Source: Odontesthes bonariensis (taxonomy: Eukaryota; Chordata; Actinopteri; Atheriniformes; Atherinopsidae). Taken from it: 64,000 nt of DNA. The notes beneath the pieces were generated by a model. That model was not told where the DNA came from, made no database searches, and saw only the letters and a list, made by a program, of their open reading frames with translations. Both the position numbers and the translations under genes were made by a program. Shown here piece after piece: positions 13,601 through 28,600 of this stretch. The stretch lies in NCBI RefSeq assembly GCF_027942865.1, contig NC_134509.1, positions 20,322,697 to 20,386,696 on the forward strand, read 5' to 3'. Numbering within the stretch: position 1 is the first letter of the stretch; each line of letters opens with the position of its first letter.

Positions 13601-16600
13601 AACAGATGCTGGAGAATCTGAGCAGGCAGAGATACTTTAAGCACGTTACACAATCAGCATAACTCAGACGCTTGATGAGTGGTGCCTGAGCAGAGCTTCT
13701 CTTTTATCTCTGCAGCTCAGCGCAGCCTTATCTCTGCTTTATATGTTCTCCGACTCCCCCGCTCTTATCTGCATGTTTACTGTAAAAAAAAAAAAAAAAG
13801 AAGTAACTGCATCCAAAGACTGATTGCATCCATCAAAGCAGTAACAATGATGATTGTACAACAGTAAAAGGAGACCACGTGAAGTCTCCTAAATTCTCAG
13901 AGTGAATCACTGTCCCTGTGAGCTTGGAAAAACAAGACCTTGGCTCTGCCGCGACAGTCTGTTTGGAGACACTTTTGTTGATCTTGAACTGGTCAGAGCA
14001 CATGTCATCGTCCTCTGACATGTTTTTTTTGTTTTGGCCCGCAGATTGCTGATGTAGTCTAAAAGAAAGTGATTAAAGTTTAAAGACGGGCGATTTTATT
14101 TGTGTTGGCGTAACAATGCGGATTCACAGTTCACCAGCAGACACGGCCCGGCAGTGGTCTGCACAGTGTTTCAAGCTCAAAGTGAGTGTGTGCTGGAAGT
14201 CACAGACCTGCTTAGGGTGGAAATCTCCATTCTTGTCACAGTTGGGTATGGGGATTGTGAAGAGGTCATCGTGAGTGCGGGTGTTTGATGCCAACCTGTC
14301 CAACGCTCTTTGTAGCTCAGCACGGCATGGGGCCTGCAGGAGGAGCAAGTTTGGGTTTGAAAACTATAAATTAGACACACAAAGACATTTACAGCGGCAC
14401 ATAACGCCTCTTCCTGAAAGGTTAGGATGCTTTCTGAAGTGTTGATAAAAACAAAAGGCAATGCTTTGACAATAAATGAAAGCCTTCACTAAACTGAACA
14501 ACATATCAAATGTTAGAGCGAAGAAATTTGATTTGCTGTTTTTCAAATAGCTGCAAGAAAAGTTTTGGGAATTGACGAGACCAGTTTTAGTTTTTAAATT
14601 AAAATGTTTTTACATTCTTACTTGATATAGAATTTCAGCTGCTCAACAGTTTGATGCCTCCTTTGTTGTATTTATGGTTTCATATTGCTCCAAATATTTT
14701 CAGTTGTGTGAGGGTTTGTTTTCTGTGGAGCCATGCTGTTGTTAAACATGCAGAATGTGGTTTCTCTTGTTGAAATACAGTATTGTGCAAACGTCTTGCA
14801 CCACTTCTCAGTTCTTTCTATACCACCATGAAAACAGCTAACAGGTGCAGCAGTTTATTGATTTATTGTCCAAACATAGATGTAAATACAGAATATGAGG
14901 CACGAAACAGAGTTTGTTCAGTTCTAAGCAGCTTTAAAGTGAATATCTGGTCTGAGCTCCTTTATCCTCCAACACAGCCTGAACCCTCTCAGACGAGCTT
15001 TCTGTCCTTTCTTTAAGGAGTCTTCAGGAATAGTTCTCCAGGCTTCTTGAAGGACATCCCAAAGCTCTTCTTTGGATGTCGGCTGCCTTTTGTTCCGTTC
15101 TCTGCCAAGATGATCCCACACTGCTTCAGTAATGTTGAGCTCCGGGCTCTGGGGAGGATTCATCCCTCCATCAGACCTGTTGCTACTGATTTTCAGTCCT
15201 TTGGCACAGCTCAGCCTTTTCTCCCTGTTTCCCTTCCTTAAGAACGGCTTCTTGACAGCCACCCTTCCATGGAGACCATTTCTGATGAGGCTTGGGCCAA
15301 CAGCAGATGGATCAGCTGAAGGTCCAGATGCATCTCTCAGCTCCTGTGTCAGGTCTTTGCTGGATTTTTCCTCTTTCTTAAGGACATCACTTTCAGATCC
15401 TGTTCATCTGCTGTAGATAGTTCTTTAGGCCAGACACTTCTTCTTTTGTCCTCCACTTGTCCAGTTTCCTCAAATGTTTTAAGGACACACTGCACACCAT
15501 GCTGAGATATGCCAAGTTTTCAGCTAACAGCTCTTTGGGAATCACCTTGTTGCTGCAGAAATCCTATTTTCTGTCTGTCAAACTGTGTTATCTTTGCTGT
15601 TTTTCATAGATGCAACTAAAGAAATGGGAACAAATGATGTGTCTCTGTGACAGGCTGCTGGTAACAAAGTGCCTAAAGATCCAATTTAAAATGGCTTCTT
15701 TGCTAAGTTTGTTATGTGTGGACACAACACTGGTTCATCCCTTGAGTTAGGAGACTTTTTTCTGCCTGAAGGATTCATAGGTCAGAGTTAAGTGGCTTAA
15801 TGGAAAAAACACATTCCTCTGAAAATGGTCAGGTACAAAGACTGGAGCAGAAAATGTCCAAAGAAAATCTTTGAGAGACCCTCAGACAGTCTGGAGAAGT
15901 GTTGCTCAAGACCTCTTTAAAAGACTACAAGAAAGTCTGGCTGCTTGGAAGGAAAATACAAGAAAAAGAGGGGCGGATCAATACAGAGTAATTTATATCT
16001 TTGTTATTGTTACACGCTGGTACTTTAAATGAGCTCAGGCCAAGCTGTCATTTGCGTGCAAGAGTTTTAATTTTCATTTGTGGATGCAGTAATTAATTTG
16101 TGTTGACTGTTGGAGGTTCTCAGAAGCGTTCCTCAGTCTAAGCAGTGATTTCCAGTAGGGATTTATGTCTGTTGGTCTAAAGGTCTTGTTTTTAGCTGTG
16201 TATACATAGATTTCTTTATTAATGTCTGACACTATAGATGATAAAACCAACAAGCTGTTTTAATATTCCAATCATGTTACCGATGAACATAAACAAAGTT
16301 TTTTGGAAGAAAACTCTACAAAATCACAGCATAATCTAAAATCATCTCTAAAAACTGGAATCTTAAAGTCCCGGTCCGGCAGTTTGTGAAGCCCAAACAA
16401 CTCACAGTTTTGGCTTGAAAAAGCCCTCGTCGCCTTCATACTGCTTGGAGAATTACTCTCCAACTTGCTCCTCATTCAGGTAGTGGATCTATGAATATGC
16501 TAATGAGCTCCAACCACATTTCCTCCTCTAAGCCTTCAGTCTCAGTCTTCAAAGTCTTCTGCAAACTCTGCAAAACTCATTGTGTGAAGAACAAACAGCA

Positions 16601-19600
16601 ATGAAATAATGATCAGCGCAGCTAACTCACAGCACTCGTGGGCTTTTTATATAAGATGCAGCAGCACACCAGTAGAGCTTAGTGTGAGAAGTCTGACACA
16701 GCAAGCAGTTTTTTGTTTTTTTTGGGAGTTTGTAGTTACTAACATACCTTCTCATACTCACAGTGTCTCCCAACTAAAAAGCTGGAATAGTGTTAAGCCC
16801 CATACACACACGTCGCTGCTATTTACTCGCTACTCGCTCACTCGCCTACTCGCCACTCGCTTGGGTACTTTTGCTGACTTCGTGTGTAGAAGTTGGGTGG
16901 CCACTGTTTGGAGAACACTGGGGGAACGTCACCTGTCAATAATCTGTATTCTGCATTTTAATTGGCTACTCGCTTTTACTCGCTTTTACTCGCTTACTCG
17001 CGTCGCTCGAAGTTGAAATATGTTCATCTCGGAATCCGCCCACATCGCATCGCTTGTACTCGCTTGTACTCTCCTCGCCTACTCGCCTACTCGCCTCCTC
17101 GCCTCGCGTGAACACATAGACATTCTATTGACTTCACTCGCTGAGCGAGTAAATAGCAGCGACGTGTGTGTATGGGGCTTTACTCTTCATAATAAGTTTA
17201 GAGACAAACCCAGCTGTTTTCATATGGAGCAGTCATTTCTGAAGACCCTGGTTTAACATCTGGTAAGACATGAAGGCTCACAGAATCTTATTTCATGCTA
17301 TCACAGTCATAGACTTAATATGTCACATCTGCCCTTTTAGCAACCAGAGGGAAACCCACCAACTTGATCCACCTGCTTGTGTTAGTAGGAAGGGAATCGA
17401 GAACCGGCTCCCAATAGTTCGATTCCGTGCCTAAAGGCTCTAGCATGGTTGCCGCGTCTGCTAGCGCGAGCGGTGTTGATGACGTCACGATTTCGTGCCG
17501 GCTATATATAATGCCGCAAGTCGATGCGCCAGTAGTTGCAATTTTCTCCGTCACAGAGGTGGCACTGCTATGTTAAGGTTACTGCTACTCTACAACAAAG
17601 AAAGTCGAGAAGAAAACAATGCCACTGTCAAGAGCAGGAACACTGTCATCCATGATACTGCTGCAGTATTCGGATCATTTTAATTTTTTAATTCAGTTAA
17701 TAGAGGAGAAGGTCTTAAGCCCCCGGCATCAGCAGAGTCTCTGCCCTCTTCTTTGCCTTCACGTATCTGTCCCGTAGCTTCTTCCACACATTCTTACAGA
17801 ACTCTCCCTCTTTCCCCAAAGTTCTGCCAGTCTCTGTGCACCAGTTTTGGGAGTTTACGTGGTCCCTGTGCTGTTTCACTGCAGTTTCGTACAGCTGCCT
17901 GTACAAACGCACCTCCTGAATGAGCCTGGTCTCAAATTGGTCCATCCGGTTCGTCGTTCTCGGCGCAGCCAAGTTACAAAAATCGACTGGTGCACGACAA
18001 CGCGCTGCGCCGTCTTTTCAAGGCAAGCGCCAGGCCTGAAACGTAGTTTTGACGTCACGGTCCGCCACCGACGTGAGCAACGCGTCAGCTACTCCGGCTT
18101 AACGATCCCGTTTATAGGTTCTGCTAACGTCTGATGCATTTGCGCGATGACATCATGTGCACGCTTCATATTTCGTATTTTGGCTCAGAATGTTTCCAAC
18201 ATGGCGTCGAGGCAGAGGCGCTCTAAAGTTTGGTTATATAATATATTTCACCAAAAAGGACAAAACTAGGGCCAGTTGCAACACATGCAGAGCTTTGAAA
18301 AGGGGGAAATACCTCCAATACGCTGAAACATTTGACCACACAGCATGCAGTTACTTTGCACAAGTGTAAAGTCTTTGACACGCTTTGTCAGCGATGGCGG
18401 CAACTCTCGCGGGGGAGTTCGTGGCACAACGTCTTCCGTCTCAAAGGTCCCAGGTAACGTAAAACTTCCAGGTTCCTTGAAGTTGTAACTGGGCTCTCAA
18501 GTCTCACCTTTTTTGGGTCTTTTGGGTCTTTTGTCACGCACTCCTGCCACACATTGTATTTCTCACACTGAAAAAAAAATTATAATATAAATTTGTCTGG
18601 CGCGCCGCTATCGCTATGAAAACAAGCACGTCTCCCATGAGTCTGAGCAGAGCAGTTATTAATAACAACAACACTAATAATAATATTTTTAATGAAAGAC
18701 CCCCATTCCAACGGGAGGAGATGTCACTCGCCTGGATTCAAAACTTGAGAGCCCTGTAACGTAAAACTTCCAGGTCTTGTTGATTGTAATAATGTTAGCG
18801 ACGTACTGTATGAATAATTTGCATCTGATATCAACATTTAGTTGACGAGGACTGCAAGAGTAGCTCCCCCTTTGATCGAGGCAGGGAAAAGTAAAATGTC
18901 AGAGGCAAAAATAGATAAAATGTTGGTGCACACTTGAAATTAAAGTGTTACTGCAACCAAAGCCGTTTGTACCATATATAACTGGATGAGAACCGATAAG
19001 GAACAGAATTGATAAGAGATATCGATAATGGAACCGGAATTGCTAAATTCTTAACAATTCCCATCCCTATGTGTTAGCTTCTCCTAAAACTAGCTAGAGC
19101 CCCCTGCAAGTGGTCAGGGTTGGTCGGTGCTGGTTTCTCCAGACAGACTATGTAGACTTCCTGACTGACGGTAGCCGTCCATTGTTCCGTCACGTCAACT
19201 TGACTCGCCGGATTGGATGCCTAGTGTCGCCGTGTTGCTACTACAGTGGGCGTGTATACGAAGTTGTAGATAGAACATATGGTAGAATGGCTCCGGGGGA
19301 AAGTAAATAACTTGTGATTTTAACCAACCGAAGTTTCAGAGTTTTGGAGGGAAATTAATGTGTATAAATCGTCAGCAATGGAACATTATTTCATATTGCA
19401 CCATGGATGTGGATCTGCGAGTTAGGAGAGCCGCTATTGTGCTGCTGCTGCGACACAGGAGATCTCCTTCTCGCTGCATCACCTGTCCCTGCACCTTTTA
19501 TCTGATTTAAAAATTAAACATGAACAAGACATGTTGTGAAAATATGGCCATGGGTGTGATTTGGTTCTTTTGTTGAAATGAATGCCTGTCACAATTATTG

Positions 19601-22600
19601 ATAACGTTTAATCTACTACTCCACACCTCTGCCCATGAAAGAATTTGATGCACTGGATTGAACCTCTATTCCTTGATGGTCATTACTTTACTGCAAAAGT
19701 GGAGATGCTCACAATTGCCTGATGTTTTAGGTGTGTTTATTCGCCTACAATCGTTTTAGCACAGCCATTCTGGCCACTGCTGCTGTTCGTTTTGCCCGCA
19801 ATAGCAATGACATGAGCAATGAAAAAAACTACATGGTCTACTGTCATTGGGTAACGCACTCCGTCTGCCGTGGCTAATTTGCATAAACTTCGAGCGAGCA
19901 CAACTTTTTGACGTGCCATAGGTCCGCCGCTCGCCGTGCCGGAATCCCAGCATGCTTTGCGAGCACGGCGACAACGATCGGCCGGATTTCATTGAAAATG
20001 AACTGAATGCGTTGGATACGGCTTGCGTTGACGGAACAATGGACGGCTACCGTGAGGCAGGACATGGTACTCTGCAGGTTCAAAGCAGAAATCCTCAGCC
20101 ACTGTGTTAATGGCTCATTTATCTTGTCAAACATCTTGTAACACGTGAAAATCACCAAAGAAAAAGTTCATGTTTTGCTGAGGGCAACTTTAAGATATTC
20201 AGTGGGGTTACATGGCACTGAAAGGATCGGATTATTGGCTAAATTACAATAAAACTGAGTTATTAAGTTCATATAGAGACCTTAATCGGACAAGAAATTG
20301 GATCGGATTGGATTACTCGTAATCGGATTAAGACCCCGAGATAACTTGGTTGAAAGTCACACTAAACCTGCTTGTAAACGGTGAAGCACGTGGTGAATTG
20401 GACTTTGCACTCTGCTCAAGATTTTTTCCCGGGGTCGTGAACCGGAAGTCAAAGGAGACGATATTACTGTTGTTGTCGTCAGAAACAAACAACACGATGG
20501 AGAATGCGCCGTTGGGCATCACATTTGTGCAACAAGCAGCTCATCACAAACTAAATGTAGAGGGACGTAGCTTCATCTTGCTCTTCGTTCTCCATCTTTC
20601 TCGAATGCCTGAGTTTGTTGTTGTTGTTGGTGGTGAAGAGGTCAACAGGAAGTGGCTCTATTAGCAATAGTTGAAATGGGTACAGCGCCACCTATCATAC
20701 CGGGGTATGACATGCTTTGTGCCTCTGATTCCATTCATTCACCGCCATATATCCAAGGATAATTACCCTTGCTCAAATAAGGAGCAACTCATTCTTTTTT
20801 GTAATTTAGCCAATAATCCGATCCTTTCAGTGCCATTTAACCCCACTGATTGTTTCAGTTTGTCATGAAGAGGAATTTAATTTCAACTTTCTTTAAAAAT
20901 GCTTAAAAGTGACACTAAATGTATCTGCTCAGGATACTTTTCTCCATGGCTTATTTTTTGGGAGTTCGTTGCAGTTTTTCAAGATCTCAACACAAAGTTT
21001 TTTATTGTGTTCATCGTGACGTGGACAGTGTGCAGGTGTGCGTCAGTATTTCCCGTCCCACAGGTGTTAACTTGAGCCAGATCTACAAATAATCGTGTGA
21101 ATCGCCTGCATCGTCTTTTCGAGCTAATTAAAGATGGCGTGTGAACGGATGGTCCTGGCAGACGTTTTAAACAGGCTGACGGCAACAAAGACAGAAAAAC
21201 AGAAAAAGTTGGAATGTCCTAAAGTTATTTTGGGTTAGGGTAACCCTACCTGGTGGGCCATTAATTAAATCAACATGTGTGTATTCATATGGCACATTTC
21301 TGCTTTAAATCAATGAACTAAGTCATGTGTCTGGTACTGATTAATTAGGATGTTATGATCCTTCTCTTGCCAGTGAAGAAATAGCAAATTGCATACTGAT
21401 GTCGGTGTGAAACTGATCTTTATTTCACAAGGCCGCAATTAAATATTATGGTCTGTAAATAACTAATTTATACAATTACAACCTGACTGTTTCGCTCATG
21501 ACTTTGGACCTGTAAAACCTTAATGCGAAACACCAGCTGGGACTGAGGCATGTGCTGCAGCGCAGATTGCCTGGGTTTATTGTTTTTTTGTGAAACTGAT
21601 AAGCCGTCAGATAATCCTTCCTCTCACCAGCACTGGCTTGGTGTCCTCTCTGGCAGTGTTGCTTCTCTGATTTGTGGATTTCGGAGGATGTCGGGCCAGG
21701 ATCCTCTGTATGCAGCGCTTGTCCTGTGGACTGCACCGTATGTTGCTGTTGTTCGGGTGTTCGGGGATGATCTCCTCTTGTCTGTCCACTGCTAAACAAC
21801 AAGGGAAAAAATGAAGATTTAGTTTTTTAAAGATGCAGAAATATATTGTTGATGTTAAACAGAAAGTGCACGGATCAGAGCACAATGGGAAAAATCATCT
21901 GTTTCTAACCAGGTCTTAAAATGAGGTAAACACAACAGATGAACAAAAACATATGACATGTTGCCCTGTGTCATTATCTATTGAACAAAAACTTAAGACA
22001 AAAGGCAAAGTCCACCCCTGATCCAGCAGCTTGTAGCAGCAGCTTCAGCAGCAGTGAGCTGAAGTAATGGTTTCCTGTGTGATGTTATCAGTCTTTCTCA
22101 TGGTTGTGGAGGAATCTTGGCCCACTCTTCTTTCCAGCTCTGCTTCAGCTCATTGAGGTTTGCAGCATTGGTTTCTGCACAGCTCTCTGAAGGTCCCACC
22201 ACAGCATCTCAGTCAGGCTGAGGTCTGGACTTTGACTGGACCATTGCAACACCTTGATTCTTTTCTTCTTCACACATTCTGTTGTAGATCTGCTGCTGTG
22301 TTTGAGATCTTTGTCCTGTTGATGAGCCAGTTTCAGCCCAGCTTTAGCTGTCGGACAGATGGCCTCACATCTGACTCTAGAACACTTTGGTATCCAGAGG
22401 AGTTCATGGTGGACTCAATGACTGCAAGGTGCCCAGGTCCTGTGGCTGCAGAACAAACCCAGATCATCAGCCCTCCACCACCGTGCTTGACAGCTGGTAT
22501 GAGGTGTTTGTGCTGATATGCTGTCACACGATATGCTATTATGAGCAAACATCTCCACTTTGGTCTGGTCTGTCCAAAGGACATTGTTCCAGAAGTCTTG

Positions 22601-25600
22601 TGGTTTGTTCAGATGCAGCTTTGCAAACCTAAGCTGTGCTGCCATGTTCTTTTTAGAGAGAAGAGGCTTTCTCCTGCAGCCCTTCCAAACAAGCCATACT
22701 TGTTCAGTCTTTTTCTAACTGTGCTGTCATGAACTTTAACTTTTAACATTCTAACTGAGGCCTGCAGAGTCTGAGATGTAGCTCTTGGGTTTTTGATCTT
22801 GGGGTGACCTTGCTGGGACGTCCACTCCTGGGAAGATTGACAGCTGTCCTGAATGTTTTCCACTTGTGAATAATCTTTCTCTCTGTAGAATGATGGACTC
22901 CAAATAGTTTGGAAATGGCCTTATAACCCTTCCCAGATTGATGGGCAGCAACAGTTGCTTCTCTAAGATCATTTCTGATGTCTTTCCTCCTTGGCATTGT
23001 GTTAACACACCTGAATGCTGCAGAGCAGCAAACTGACAGAACTTCTGCTTTTATAGAGGTGCTCACACTCACTGATGATCAGTCAGTCAGTGCACTGATC
23101 AGCAGCACCTGGCTGCTACTTACCCTCTTAATTTACATAGAGGTACTAAAGGAGTCTCTAAAAAAGTGCTTCTGGATTTTGGCTTGGTTTTTGTGAAGAT
23201 GATATTTCCTGTCCTGATAAGTAAAAGCTTAGAATTCAAAGAGGGTGTACTTTCTTTTCTACGTGACTTGCCATCATCATTTTTCATTTCGGGATTATCA
23301 GCGCAGCTTTAAAATGCCACATTTAGAGCAACATTCACCCACTCTGCTTTGCCAGTCCTCCTTGTCCTTCAACATATATCCCATATTGCTGAACGTGGTG
23401 AAATGTAGGCTAAAAATGAGGCCAGGTTAACCTCAAGGACAGAGAGCGTTGCTCCTGGTCTGGGGGGGTATTCTGTGCTTCGGCTCTGGCACTCTTTAGC
23501 CACTGCACCACAGTCACTCCACGAGCTCTTAAAAATGATGCCACCCTTGATCTGCCACCCTTTCTACAATGTGGTCTGCACCACATTCACCTATAATTCT
23601 GCTGCTCTGTGGCCGTGAAGGCACCCAGCTGCTTCCTCAGGAAATGCCCCCTCCTTCCTAATCCTCCACCCCTCCTGAACATCATCAGCCTGTGTTAGAT
23701 GAAGATTGTTAGACTGTCACAAGTGGGCACCAGTGGGTGTGTGTGGTGGATTAGGGCACAAAATCGGCTAAATATGGGGCAGAAGTTGTGTATGTTTCTT
23801 TGTGCATATTGCCTTTCACCACTGGCTTGAAAGACTTATTCTCTGCTTTCAGCTCAAAACCAATGCCTTTAACGAATTGGCACCAGTATCAAAGCACATT
23901 TGCCCTGATTACTGAACCGGATCTGTGCTTTTGTTGATATCTAAGGTCACTTCCAGACATCCAGTTAATGGCTGTTGGCAAAGAGACAGTATAGGAAAGT
24001 TTAATGGTCTCGTAAGCCTCTTCTCAGGTTTGCAGAGCACAAAAGCTCACATCCAAACCAGATCTAACTTTTCTCTGCATCACTTGTTCTCGAGCTGGTC
24101 ACGTAATCAGAGTCGAACAATGACCGGGTTTCTCTAAGCTTCATAGACGGTCATCTTACTTGTCTGGGGGGTGGGGGGGGGGGGGTGTTTCTGTTGGCTC
24201 TTTGTATTTTTAGTCTAGTTGGTGTAAAGTTTTGCTCATCAGCGATTTATTTATTTTTCAGCTGCTTCCTTAGTTCCATCCCTTCTCTTTTGCCAGCTCA
24301 CACTTCTTTCCGATTCCACGTTGTTTCGCAGGGCGAGTCGAAGTGGTTTAAATTGGGTCAGGGGTGGCGTGTCCTGTTTGCTACATCTACTGCTTTCCAT
24401 GAAGGAAGTTGCCATTTTCACTTGATTTGGGTTGCCACCCTTTGGCATTTGATAGGATTCTTTCGTGATCTGCCCTGAGCTGACAGATAACTGTCAGTTG
24501 TTTCAACCTGAGAATGAAAATTCCTTGAAAAGTCAGAATCTGGAACAGCAAACGATGACCATCGCTTGTCAATCAGCAGGTTTAAGTCAGACAGTAAAAC
24601 TTTAAGCATATCATGAGTACAGTTTGGCCTCTGGTCTGTGCCTGACACATTCATGATCTCACAGTTACCAGCTCTCAGTGTAGTTTTCACAGACTGTACA
24701 CAGGCTTTTTGTAATGTATATCAATATACTGGGATCAGTTTTTATGCTCATAGATAAGAGTATTTTCTATAGAGAATGTGAAGTCATGCATCAGTTTGAT
24801 TGGATACTCTCAGTCCGCCTTTTGTCTTCACAGACCTTGAATTCTGACTTCAGGATCTTGGTTCTACATTCAAACTGTAGGATCAGCCTCCAAAATCTTA
24901 TAAAATTTCTCATTTCCGATCCTCATGACCAAGTGTTAAACATATCCGTCCACTGCACGTAAGAAAAACACATTTTTAATGAGTTTCAGTTTTAAAACAC
25001 ATCTTTATTGTAATTACAGTGACTCAAAAAATCCAACTTCGTATGACGCCATGAAATTAACACATTGATGAATCTATTTGGAGATACAGTAATTTGTCTA
25101 CTAATAAACTCAAGCTGAGTTCACGAGGGTTCGACTTTGTGAGGAATCAGATTTCAGTGCTTGTTATTCTAGCAGATCTGGCATTCATCTACTCCATCTT
25201 CTTTCCCCTTTCTCCATCTCTTCCAATCTTTATTTGATCTGATCGTTTTTAACTAGACAAATAAAATCTCCCAACAGGACTGTTATAAACTAAGGTAATG
25301 GGAAAGATGGGGTTGACGTGGGCACGGCTTACCTTTACACTCTCTGCATCAGGGATGTCCACATCCGGTCCTCGAGGGCCGCTGTCCTGCAGGTTTTAGA
25401 CGTTTCCCTGCTTCAACACACCTGATTCAGATCAGTGCATCATTAGCAGGCTGTTGCAGAACTTAACAATCTTTTGAAGAGATCCATTTCATCTGAATCA
25501 GGTACGTTGAAGTAGGGAGACACCTAAAACCTGCAGGACAGCGGCCCTCGAGGACCGAATTTGGACATCCCTGCTCTACATCGTGTCTCTTTACATATTC

Positions 25601-28600
25601 ACCCCCTCTCTGCCGTCTGTCACATCGTGATCACATTAGAGATTCCACATTTAGAGGCTTTCAAGGGTGAAAGGTAAAACACTGGGGTACTGCCACTGCT
25701 TTATTCCTCCATTAATCTCTGATTTCAGATAGAACACACTCCATAAAGCGAGACACGTACATAAACATGTTTATTCAGCCTCCAAATTTTAGTTTGAAAA
25801 CAATAGAAGAAGCTTTTAATTGCCTTTTCTCCAGTGAACAGAGAGAATGATCCCCTTTTCTGGTCTTAGTGGAGGTTAGTGGCTCAAACTGAACTGTATA
25901 CCAACACCTGCCCCCTCTGCCTTCTGCATCTATATAATCTACATCTGTGCCCACAGGTCACACGCAGAAACCTTCTGGGGCTCCTCTGTGTCTAATGGGG
26001 CTAAAATAAACAGAAAAGACAATGACAACATGACGTGCAGCCTTTTAGAAATACGTATTTCATATGAGCTTTTTTTTATTATTGCAGATACACTGGAGAC
26101 AGTTACACAGCACTTGTGGGATGAGGAAGGTAGAACAGCCTGCAGATTTTAGGTTAAAAACTATAAAATAAGCTTTTAATCACCTTCTCTCCAGTGAACA
26201 GAGGCTAACTGATGTATCACTACAGAGTAGCTTCCATCCCTTCTCCTAGATATCTTTTTATGGTAGAAATGCAACACAAATTATCATCACAGTGATCATA
26301 AAAACAATGAAAATAATCTTGATGAATGACGGTATTTGGAAATCTACCCAGATCCTGTTCCTGCTGAACTCCGGTGGTTTAAGCTCCTCGTTTTAGTGCA
26401 GAGATGTTGACGTTTTCTTTAGAGCGTGACAGTGAAATGAGATCTCGCTGCCGGGTGTGTTTACGGCTCTTTATTTCCTACCAAACAGCCTGAAAACTTT
26501 GAAAAAGAGAAAAAAAATGAGCTGCTTTTCAGTTACACACATACTCTGATATGTTTTGGTCAAAAAAGGAGTGAATGTCAACCCCTCCGGTCAATTTTTG
26601 AGCAGTCTGTTCTCAGAGAAGCTCAAGCTTTTACCCTCTAAACTCTCAACTTTTTTTTTAAAAACAAATCTGTACGAGGCTGAAGACATTGTGCAATATT
26701 CCACTGTGTTTTTACAATTGTTAGTGTCCAATTGTGTCATTTGAACTGGTCATGCAAGACTCTGTACGGGACACTGGGGAGACAGATCTCCTCCCAGGGA
26801 CAATAAAGTACATCACATCGCATCAAGTTGTATCATTTCATAACCAAGATGTCAATGTTGATTTAAAAAGCCACGGTAGAAAAGTTTGACGACAATAAGA
26901 CTCTGTATAAGTCAGCTTGGGATCCAGAAAATTAAAGATGAAACAATAGAGCATTTGTTCAGTCACTGTTGCATAGATTCAGGTCCAGATTTACTAATGC
27001 TTTGCACCTGGCTCAAATCCTTTCAGCAGCACCGTTGGTCTTTAGGTGAGGAAAGCCAAGCTTATTGTATATTCATACACAAACGCAACTCAAAGCGCTT
27101 TACAAAAGGCATTAAAACGGTTGAAAATACGGTGAGAAAAGAACATGTTTCAGATCTGCGTTTGGAGGCGAGAGTTTGAGAGTAGAGATTATCCTTTTGT
27201 GTGCTTTAGTTGGAAAGAAGATGTTATCAGAATACACTGATACACTACATTTTTATTCATTTTATTTAAGTTTGAAGGTTTATTTTTAATGGATTCACCA
27301 CAAATACCTGGGATGTCGTACATATTTTCACCTACGTTGTACCTGAGCTGCAGAGGAAAATATCATGAGGATGCAGAGATATATTAGCAGGTTTATATTC
27401 ATTCATTCATATTCAGCTGTTTACAGATATTCCTCTGTCTGTAATGCACCGTTGGCTCTGCAGGACAATGCCTTTTTGGGTCGATTCAACATGTAGAACC
27501 AGAGTCAACTCTTTCAAGATCTCTCTGATTTGCTGTTTGGCATACTTATTGAACTTTGTAGATTATCAATGCGACACTAATTGCATTATTTTTTGCATGC
27601 ACAAAACAATCTATATGATTTCTGAATTTAAATTCAAATGCAGGCTTTTGAGTCTAAACACATTAAAATATGTCTTTGCTCGAACTATGTTGGATAAAAA
27701 TATTTGAGCTCAGTGACCCTACCTGTGTGGGTAATAAACTCTAGTAAAAAAAACAAGCTTTGTCTACAATTTTTACGTATTTATTGTATTATGTTAATGT
27801 TCTGTGTTTTCACTAATTGTAACGCCTGACTTTTCAATAAAGTTTGCTTTAAAAAAGAAAAATCGATACTTTATAGGGACACAAAATATCGATATATATC
27901 ACAGTATCGATAAGATCGCTCAGCCCTAGTCCTGAGTCTTTAGATGGTATGGAGAGCCACCAACTCTCTGGTCCTCTCACCCTTTTTGTGATTCGACCGC
28001 ATTGAACAAACTATTTGTCTGTTAAAACTCAAGCGAATTTCACAGAAAGGAATAAAAACATTGATTATCCTGTTGTGGTGCATTCATAATACTGGGTAGA
28101 ACAGCTTAAACTTTACTGACAGCACTTCAAGAAAGTCTGGCAGCAAGTCCAGAAGTCAGCCAGGCTCAGAACCAAAACGCTGTTCTTTTCAGTCAACACT
28201 GGACTCTGCCAGAGTATCAGTGTCAGGCTGCAGTTTCCAGGCAAAATATTTCTTTGAATCAGTTAATCATCAGCTGGTGTCTGATTCAGTTTTACAAACA
28301 CTGTTCGGGAGTATCAGCGAGGCCAGCGTGAGACATCTGTGTCTCTCAGCAGTATAATTTGTCAACTGAAAGATCTAAAGCAAGCTAAATCAACATTTGT
28401 GACAAAGGCATGAAACCGGCTGCTGCTGCTCCATCTGATGCTGTTCTGGCTGCTTCCACTTCAGCTTGAGTCAAAAGACTACAACAGGTTTGTTTATGTG
28501 AATCCAAACGGAGCCGATTTACGGTTGATTTACTGTTTCTGGGGCTGGAAATAAACTCGAGCAACAAATCTGAAAATAAGAATTGTTACTTTAAGTCTAG

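Larger units (their letters stand above)
17386..19069 (+). mobile_element. hAT transposon remnant with BED finger
   Basis: Perfect 8-bp target duplication TGTGTTAG at 17378-17385 and 19070-19077. Ends are TAGGAAGGGAATCGAGAACC and the complement of TAGGGATGGGAATTGTTAAG. Around 18199-18366 the plus strand encodes a broken BED zinc finger ([20 protein letters not shown], then ETFDHTAC), the N-terminal domain of many hAT transposases. It contains foreign pieces at 17715-17972 and 18487-18757. In igfbp4 intron 2. Confidence 0.88.

Noticed and set aside
22743..23072. Tc1 transposase N-terminus as a functional host gene
   Set aside because: The frame ends at a stop and the rest of the transposase is frameshifted in every copy; no splice signals rescue it.
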